From: an uncultured Pelagibacteraceae bacterium
Lineage (GTDB): Bacteria > Pseudomonadota > Alphaproteobacteria > Pelagibacterales > AG-422-B15
Assembly: GCA_902624455.1 (NCBI GenBank)
Contig: CACNXQ010000007.1
Location: forward strand, 1 to 53,040
Length of the DNA stretch: 53,040 bases
Direction: 5' to 3'
Shown here: in pieces, positions 48,554-53,040 of the stretch
Layout of the letters: the number at the start of each line of letters is the position of its first letter
Position numbering within the stretch: position 1 is the stretch's first letter
The notes under the pieces: generated by a model
What the model was told of the DNA's origin: nothing
The model's input: the letters and a program-made list of their open reading frames with translations, nothing else
Databases searched by the model: none
Made by a program: the position numbers and the translations under genes

Positions 48554-49722
48554 CGATCAACCTCACCAAAAACTATTGCTATAGAGCCAAGTATTGCAGG
48601 AACATCAGCTAGTAAGTGACCCTTTGATAATAGGTCAAATGCCTGTAAGTGCGCAAATCCAGGAGCTCTGATCTTACATCTGTAAGGTCGACTGCTACCG
48701 TCCGAAATAAGATATACGCCAAATTCACCTTTAGGCGCTTCAACCGCAGTATAAATTTCACCGGCTGGGACGTGAAAACCTTCAGTAAAAAATTTAAAAT
48801 GATGAATGATTGCCTCCATAGAAGTTTTCATATCAGCTCTCTTTGGGGCAGCTATTTTTGAGTCCCTATTAATTACCTCTCCGCTTGGCATCTTATCCAA
48901 ACATTGAAGCATTATTTTTGTACTCTCTCTCATTTCATCTATTTGACAAAGGTAACGGTCGTAGCAATCTCCATTTGATCCAACCGGTATTTTAAAATCT
49001 AACTTCTCATAAATATCGTAAGGTTGGGATTTTCTTAAATCCCAGGGAATACCACACGCTCTTAAAATAAAACCGCTAAATCCTCTGTCGACAGCGTCCT
49101 CTTTTGAAACAATTCCAATATCTACATTTCTTTGTTTGAATATTCTGTTTTCTGTTAATAGATTTTCAATATCATCAAGGACTTTAGGAAAATTTTGACA
49201 AAATTGATAAATTCTATCACTTAAACCATCAGGCAAGTCTTGGTGTACTCCTCCAGCCCTAAAATAAGCTGCATGAAATCTAGAGCCTGAAACTTCTTCA
49301 TAAAAATCCAAAAGTTTTTCTCGTTCATCAAAACCCCATGTTATTGGAGTCATAGCGCCAACATCCATTGCTGTTGTGGTAACATTCAACAAATGGCTCA
49401 GCAGTCTTCCAATTTCAGCAAACAGAACCCGTATGTATTGACCTCTTTCAGGCACTTCAACATCTAAAAGTCTTTCAATAGCAAGTGCAAAAGCATGCTC
49501 TTGATTCATTGGAGCCACATAATCTAGTCGATCAAAATAGGGAATTGCCTGAAGATACGTTTTATGCTCTATAAGCTTTTCAGTTCCTCTGTGCAATAAA
49601 CCAATATGTGGGTCGGCTCTTTCAACAATTTCACCATCCAAATCTAATATCAGTCTTAGTACACCGTGTGCTGCAGGGTGAACAGGGCCAAAGTTGACAG
49701 TTACTGTTTTATTCTCAGCCAT
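48550..49722 (-). CDS. nuoD: NADH-quinone oxidoreductase subunit D
   Basis: 49-kDa-type subunit lining the quinone site. The 390-residue protein shows [18 protein letters not shown] with the quinone-contacting histidine, [32 protein letters not shown] and the C-terminal [21 protein letters not shown] followed by [12 protein letters not shown]. NuoC and NuoD are separate proteins, not fused as in E. coli. Overlaps nuoC by one base. Confidence 0.98.
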   Translation of the reverse strand: MAENKTVTVNFGPVHPAAHGVLRLILDLDGEIVERADPHIGLLHRGTEKLIEHKTYLQAIPYFDRLDYVAPMNQEHAFALAIERLLDVEVPERGQYIRVLFAEIGRLLSHLLNVTTTAMDVGAMTPITWGFDEREKLLDFYEEVSGSRFHAAYFRAGGVHQDLPDGLSDRIYQFCQNFPKVLDDIENLLTENRIFKQRNVDIGIVSKEDAVDRGFSGFILRACGIPWDLRKSQPYDIYEKLDFKIPVGSNGDCYDRYLCQIDEMRESTKIMLQCLDKMPSGEVINRDSKIAAPKRADMKTSMEAIIHHFKFFTEGFHVPAGEIYTAVEAPKGEFGVYLISDGSSRPYRCKIRAPGFAHLQAFDLLSKGHLLADVPAILGSIAIVFGEVDR

Positions 49723-50309
49723 TATTTAGACTCTTCGCCTTTCAAATATTTCGTGCCCTCCCAAGGACTTTGAATATCAAAACTTCTAAAATCTTGTTGA
49801 AGTTTGACAGGCTCATAGACTATTTTTTTGTCCATTTCGTCGTACCTGATTTCTATATTTCCTGTTAAAGGAAAATCCTTCCTCAGAGGATAACCCTCAA
49901 ATCCATAATCGGTTAAAATTCTGCGTAAATCAGGATGATCCGTAAACTGAATCCCATACATATCAAATGCTTCGCGTTCAAACCAATTTGCAGCTGGGAA
50001 TATTGAACATATACTTGGCAACGAACCATTCTCATTGATTTCTGTTTTTATTCTCAAACGGAAATTCCATTTGAAACTTAAAAAATGATAAATTACATCA
50101 AATCTATTTGCCCTCTCAGGAAAATCTACTCCCGCTACATCTGTAAGTTGCCTGAATTGACAGCTCTCGTCATTTTTAACAAAATCTACTAAATGAACTA
50201 GGTTCTCCGGGGATACCAGTACTTGCAATTGGTCAAGTTGATCAAAAGCCTCAATAACATCACAATTCTTCTTAATGGAGGCTATAGCCCTCTCAAATTT
50301 ATCAGACAT
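49722..50309 (-). CDS. nuoC: NADH-quinone oxidoreductase subunit C
   Basis: 30-kDa-type subunit of the peripheral arm, 195 residues. The signature [20 protein letters not shown] followed by [19 protein letters not shown] is intact. The stop overlaps the nuoD start and the start overlaps the nuoB stop, each by one base. Confidence 0.97.
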   Translation of the reverse strand: MSDKFERAIASIKKNCDVIEAFDQLDQLQVLVSPENLVHLVDFVKNDESCQFRQLTDVAGVDFPERANRFDVIYHFLSFKWNFRLRIKTEINENGSLPSICSIFPAANWFEREAFDMYGIQFTDHPDLRRILTDYGFEGYPLRKDFPLTGNIEIRYDEMDKKIVYEPVKLQQDFRSFDIQSPWEGTKYLKGEESK

Positions 50310-50833
50310 TATCTTTTAATATTTCCTTCTCTTCGTATTTTTTTTTGCAGTTGCAACAATCCGTATAGCAAACCTTCGGCGGTTGGTGGGCAGCCAGGCA
50401 CATATACATCAACAGGTATTATACGATCACAGCCCCTTACAACTGAATATGAGTAATGGTAATAACCACCACCATTTGCACAGCTACCCATAGAAATCAC
50501 ATAACGCGGCTCTGGCATTTGGTCATAGGCTTTTCTTAGAGCAACTGCCATTTTATTTGTGAGTGTTCCAGCAACAATTAAAACGTCAGCATGTCTAGGG
50601 GATGCTCGTGGTGCTGCTCCAAATCTCTCGACATCATACCTTGGCGTACCTACATGCATCATTTCAACTGCACAACAAGCAAGACCGAATGTCATCCAAT
50701 GCAAAGAGCCCGTTCTAGCCCAATTAATGAGATTATTAATGCTTGTAACGACAAACCCTTTATCGGCGTAAAGCTCTTTGAGTTTTTCGAGCTCAGGATC
50801 ATTATGCTCTTCAATTTGCATGTTTATTGCCAT
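50309..50833 (-). CDS. nuoB: NADH-quinone oxidoreductase subunit B
   Basis: Holds cluster N2, the electron donor to quinone. The 174-residue protein has the tandem cysteines C53-C54 in [12 protein letters not shown]118 in [10 protein letters not shown] and C148 in [12 protein letters not shown]. The start overlaps nuoA by 10 bp. An in-frame ATG four codons later would also be acceptable; the first gives the longer reading. Confidence 0.98.
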   Translation of the reverse strand: MAINMQIEEHNDPELEKLKELYADKGFVVTSINNLINWARTGSLHWMTFGLACCAVEMMHVGTPRYDVERFGAAPRASPRHADVLIVAGTLTNKMAVALRKAYDQMPEPRYVISMGSCANGGGYYHYSYSVVRGCDRIIPVDVYVPGCPPTAEGLLYGLLQLQKKIRREGNIKR

Positions 50834-51189
50834 TCAAGCGCTCCTTTTTTCCACTCATAAATAAATCCAATTGTAAGTACACCTAAAAAAATCATCATTG
50901 AAATGAAGCCTACTAGACCGAGAGTGCCAAAAGTGATTGCCCAAGGAAAAAGGAATGTGACCTCTAAGTCAAAAATAATAAACAAAAGAGTTACTAGGTA
51001 AAAACGCACATCAAACTTCATTCGAGAGTCACCTAATTGCTCAAAACCGCACTCATATGCAGAGTTCTTTTCGGGATCAGGGTTATTGACAGCAACGAGG
51101 TAGTTCGCCAAAACGAACAAACAACTAATTGCAAGAGCCACCACAATAAAGATCAGCAATGGCATATATTCGCTTAATGTAAATTCCAT
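50824..51189 (-). CDS. nuoA: NADH-quinone oxidoreductase subunit A
   Basis: First gene of the complex I operon. The 121-residue protein has three transmembrane helices and the conserved loop [21 protein letters not shown] with the cysteine used as a marker of the active/deactive switch in other species, and the membrane acids in [16 protein letters not shown]. The ribosome binding site is weak. It is preceded by the longest intergenic region of the window, with a possible promoter. Confidence 0.97.
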   Translation of the reverse strand: MEFTLSEYMPLLIFIVVALAISCLFVLANYLVAVNNPDPEKNSAYECGFEQLGDSRMKFDVRFYLVTLLFIIFDLEVTFLFPWAITFGTLGLVGFISMMIFLGVLTIGFIYEWKKGALEWQ

Positions 51190-51226
51190 CTTATTTATAG
51201 ATTCGTATTAGTATCATCAGAAAATA

Positions 51227-51254
51227 TATATAATTACCATATTTATACAATCAA
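51227..51254 (-). promoter_or_regulatory. Candidate nuoA promoter
   Basis: On the minus strand TTGATT (51254-51249) is followed after 16 bp by TATATA (51232-51227), placing a start near 51220 and a leader of about 30 nt. The -35 box lies within the first copy of the 15-bp repeat. The A/T richness makes chance matches common, so this is only a candidate. Confidence 0.4.
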
Positions 51255-51330
51255 AAAACGTTGGAAAATATACCATACCCACGGTTAGCGATTGCTATAA
51301 CAAAGATATACTGTCATTTATACAATCAAA
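51241..51330. repeat. Pair of 15-bp direct repeats upstream of nuoA
   Basis: ATTTATACAATCAAA occurs exactly twice, at 51241-51255 and 51316-51330, with starts 75 bp apart (about seven helical turns). The minus-strand reading TTTGATTGTATAAAT contains -35-like and -10-like parts. It may be an operator for a looping regulator, a duplicated promoter element, or a leftover of a duplication. Confidence 0.6.
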
Positions 51331-51403
51331 CTATGGGTTGAGTTTTTTTGTCACAGGTAAACATACTTATAATGGTCATTTTCGTTGAAAAAACAAGAAA
51401 AAC

Positions 51404-51435
51404 TTCCCTTCAGTCAGAGACTGAATAAAAGGGAA
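51404..51435 (-). terminator. Hairpin with T-rich 3' flank on the minus strand
   Basis: TTCCCTT (51404-51410) pairs with AAGGGAA (51429-51435), and inside it CAGTC-AGA-GACTG (51411-51423) forms a second perfect stem; five bases bulge on one side. Read on the minus strand it is followed by GTTTTTCTTGTTTTTTC, which fits an intrinsic terminator or attenuator; on the plus strand no T-run follows. No gene lies upstream on that strand within the window's intergenic region, so it would end a short unknown transcript or one entering from elsewhere. Confidence 0.4.
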
Positions 51436-51507
51436 ATATATACAAAATTAATAAATATAACTAATAATCATTGAAAAACTGGCATAAATTTATTTTTTTC
51501 AATTTTC

Positions 51508-51521
51508 AAGACACGGGTCTT
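51508..51521. other. Short perfect hairpin
   Basis: AAGAC-ACGG-GTCTT forms a 5-bp stem with a 4-nt loop. It lies next to a 9-bp inverted repeat (ATTGAAAAA at 51470-51478 and TTTTTCAAT at 51495-51503). Individually weak; noted because three hairpins cluster within 120 bp. Confidence 0.3.
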
Positions 51522-51576
51522 TCTATCCTAGAATTTTTGAATAATTTTATTGAAAACAATGATGTATATTAAGTGA

Positions 51577-52485
51577 ATGTTTGAATTAGTCGCGGAAAAT
51601 TTACATTTCTCTGAGGGCCCAAGATGGCATCAAAACAAATTATGGTTTTCAGATTTTTATCAACATGCTGTTTTTAGCGTCGATGAGCGAGGGATTTTAG
51701 AAAAAGTTGTAGATATCCCAAATCAGCCATCGGGACTAGGTTGGATGCCTGATGGAAGCATGCTTATTGTTTCAATGCTTGATCGTAAAGTAATGAAATT
51801 TAAAGAAGGACAATTATCAGTCCATTCCGATCTATCTCAACTGACAGCATTCCGTTGTAACGATATGGTTGTAGACGAAATTGGCAATGCATATGTTGGC
51901 AACTTTGGTTCTCTTTACCATGCAAAAAATATCAAGCCGACATGTCTTATTTTTGTAAATATTAATGGTGATGCCAAAATCATTGAGCATAATTTGGATT
52001 TTCCAAATGGTACTGTCATAACACCGGATGGTAAAAAAATGATCATTGGGGAAACGTATGGGGGCAGATTAACCTCATTTGATATTAATTCTGATGGCTC
52101 TCTAACAAACAGACAAATATGGGCACAAATGATGCCAACTTCCTATTATTTGCTAACAAAAATTGTACGAGCTCTCAAAATACCTGTCAAAGAAGGAAGG
52201 GCAACACCTTATCCAGTTCCAGATGGTATATGTCTTGATGACCACAATGGGGTTTGGGTCGCATCACCTACAACCTCTGAAGTCATTCGCTACACTCAAG
52301 GAGGTGAAGTTACTCAAAGAATAACGACTCCAGATAGAGCTTATGCATGTATGCTAGGTGGAAAAACAGGAACAACTTTATTTATCAGTACTGCCAAAAC
52401 TTCTGATCCAGAAATTGCTAGTAGAGAGAAAAATGGAAAAATATACTCTACTGAAGTTGAATACCCTCGCGCTGGTAAACCATAA
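51577..52485 (+). CDS. SMP-30/gluconolactonase family protein
   Basis: A 302-residue six-bladed beta-propeller of the SMP-30/gluconolactonase/luteolysin-like family, which hydrolyses sugar or related lactones with one divalent metal. Expected ligand positions are visible: E13 in HFSEGPRW, the asparagine in RCNDMVVD, FPNGTVITPDGK, and the aspartate in PDGICLDDHNGVWVASP. No signal peptide, so it is cytoplasmic. No Shine-Dalgarno is seen; a TATATT at 51565-51570 lies so close to the ATG that the mRNA may be nearly leaderless. It is followed after one base by a flavodoxin-fold gene, suggesting a two-gene unit. The substrate cannot be told. Confidence 0.85.
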   Translation: MFELVAENLHFSEGPRWHQNKLWFSDFYQHAVFSVDERGILEKVVDIPNQPSGLGWMPDGSMLIVSMLDRKVMKFKEGQLSVHSDLSQLTAFRCNDMVVDEIGNAYVGNFGSLYHAKNIKPTCLIFVNINGDAKIIEHNLDFPNGTVITPDGKKMIIGETYGGRLTSFDINSDGSLTNRQIWAQMMPTSYYLLTKIVRALKIPVKEGRATPYPVPDGICLDDHNGVWVASPTTSEVIRYTQGGEVTQRITTPDRAYACMLGGKTGTTLFISTAKTSDPEIASREKNGKIYSTEVEYPRAGKP

Positions 52486-52486
52486 A

Positions 52487-53040
52487 ATGAACAAATACTT
52501 CATTATTTATGGTCACTATGATGACTCTTCATTTAATGCTGCAATAAGAGACACATTTGTAGAAAGTGCTACCAATGCTGGACACAAGGTTGACCTTGTG
52601 GATCTTTATAAAGAAAAATTTGACCCTGTGTTTGCAGGTGAGGAGCCTGACACAACAGTTATTGATCATCGTAAAAGAATTGAAGACTCGGATACAATTG
52701 TACTGATAGCTCCTATATGGAATTTCAGGATGCCTGCCATCCTTGAGGGATGGATTGATAAAGTTCTTGCTCCACCGTGGGCATTTACTTTTAAACAGCT
52801 AGTTGGAAATTATGGTTATCCTCTTGGAAAACTTGCGGATAAAAAAGCAATAATCTTTTGTACTTATGGATCACCTAGATTAGCTGTGACAACATTCTTT
52901 TTAAATTTGCCTATCCGAAGATTAAAGAGAGGCGTATTTCATATATGTGGCATAAGAAAGATACTATACAAGCGCTACTTTGCTGTACCCTTTGTTACTG
53001 ATTATAAAAGAAAAAAATTTTTAGAAGATGTTAAGAAAAC
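52487..53040 (+). CDS. NAD(P)H-dependent quinone reductase-like flavodoxin-fold protein, 3' end outside window
   Basis: The ATG at 52487 starts one base after the SMP-30 stop and the frame stays open to the end of the window (184 codons). The protein begins MNKYFIIYGHYDDSSFNAAI, the flavin-phosphate loop of the Flavodoxin_2 (NQO1/MdaB/KefF-like) family, and has the typical APIWNFRMPAILEGWIDKVL segment followed by a WAFTF aromatic patch. These are FMN/FAD enzymes that reduce quinones or other electron acceptors in the cytoplasm. Roughly 10-40 more residues are expected beyond the window. Close coupling to the SMP-30 gene hints at a shared catabolic or detoxifying role, which remains inference. 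Confidence 0.85.
   Translation, partial: MNKYFIIYGHYDDSSFNAAIRDTFVESATNAGHKVDLVDLYKEKFDPVFAGEEPDTTVIDHRKRIEDSDTIVLIAPIWNFRMPAILEGWIDKVLAPPWAFTFKQLVGNYGYPLGKLADKKAIIFCTYGSPRLAVTTFFLNLPIRRLKRGVFHICGIRKILYKRYFAVPFVTDYKRKKFLEDVKK

Larger units (their letters stand above)
51190..51576. other. 387-bp intergenic region between nuoA and the SMP-30 gene
   Basis: The only gene-free stretch above 300 bp. It holds a candidate nuoA promoter, a 15-bp direct repeat, three inverted repeats and a T-rich tract on the minus strand. No open frame of convincing composition and no tRNA-like fold was found. The arrangement is divergent, so it must serve the 14-gene nuo operon on one side and the SMP-30 pair on the other. 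Confidence 0.7.

Noticed and set aside
51507-51530. Minus-strand GAAAGACCCGTG resembles a conserved stretch of 23S rRNA
   Set aside because: Only about 12 bases match and one base is missing; neighbouring bases do not continue the similarity, so it is chance.
1-53040. Use of TGA as a sense codon
   Set aside because: TGA closes pyrH and nuoN at the expected positions, so the standard bacterial code applies.
1-53040. Mobile elements, CRISPR arrays, tRNA genes, prophage
   Set aside because: No transposase, integrase, regular spacer array, cloverleaf-forming segment or phage gene was found on either strand.

Overview
The window is a chromosomal stretch of a strongly AT-rich, streamlined alphaproteobacterium. 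The evidence is the gene order rather than any marker search: eno-ftsB-lipA-ratA-cinA, tpiA/ppiD-trpEGDC-lexA, gltA with the lpx cluster, rpsB-tsf-pyrH-frr-uppS-cdsA-dxr-bamA-skp-lpxD-fabZ-lpxA-lpxI, dnaE-lolD-lolC-proS, and nuoA to nuoN followed by birA-coaX-rnj. These are all classic alphaproteobacterial neighbourhoods, and a GAAC-N7-GAAC SOS box sits in front of lexA, the form typical of this class. Coding density is about 98%: only about 1 kb of 53 kb lies outside genes, and many neighbouring genes overlap by 1 to 15 bp. The base composition and packing fit an oceanic Pelagibacterales-like or HIMB59-like lineage, but the window alone does not fix the clade. No tRNA, rRNA, CRISPR array, insertion sequence, prophage or plasmid function was seen.

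Layout. 1-461 (+): 3' part of a cinA/pncC gene. 458-7158 (-): tpiA-secG-pyrG-kdsA-eno-ftsB-lipA-ratA, covering glycolysis, CTP, KDO, secretion, division and lipoate. 7209-15104 (+): ppiD, trpE, trpG, trpD, trpC, then lexA with its own SOS box, then gltA. 15105-51189 (-): a 36-kb block read in one direction. It starts with the complete 14-gene nuo operon (respiratory complex I), continues with birA, coaX, RNase J, methylmalonyl-CoA epimerase, a DUF1467 membrane protein, proS, lolC, lolD and dnaE, then a 119-bp gap carrying a structured rpsB leader, then translation and ribosome genes, isoprenoid and phospholipid synthesis, BamA/Skp outer-membrane biogenesis and lipid A genes. 51190-51576: the only long non-coding stretch, with repeats and hairpins. 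51577-53040 (+): an SMP-30/gluconolactonase-like gene and a flavodoxin-fold quinone reductase running off the end.

How the genes work together. Much of the window builds and services the cell envelope (KdsA, LpxA/D/I, FabZ, BamA, Skp, LolCD, PpiD, UppS, CdsA) and energises it (Nuo, citrate synthase, enolase, TpiA). Several genes normally found at these exact positions are missing: rseP between dxr and bamA, lpxB between lpxI and gltA, pdhABC-lpd between ftsB and lipA, and moaC-moeA between trpC and lexA.

Most of the window is ordinary housekeeping. I see no convincing new multi-gene system. The points that deserve a second look are the rpsB leader with a sequestered ribosome binding site, a roughly 150-residue insertion in NuoG, the structured intergenic region upstream of nuoA, and the gene losses with possible scars.
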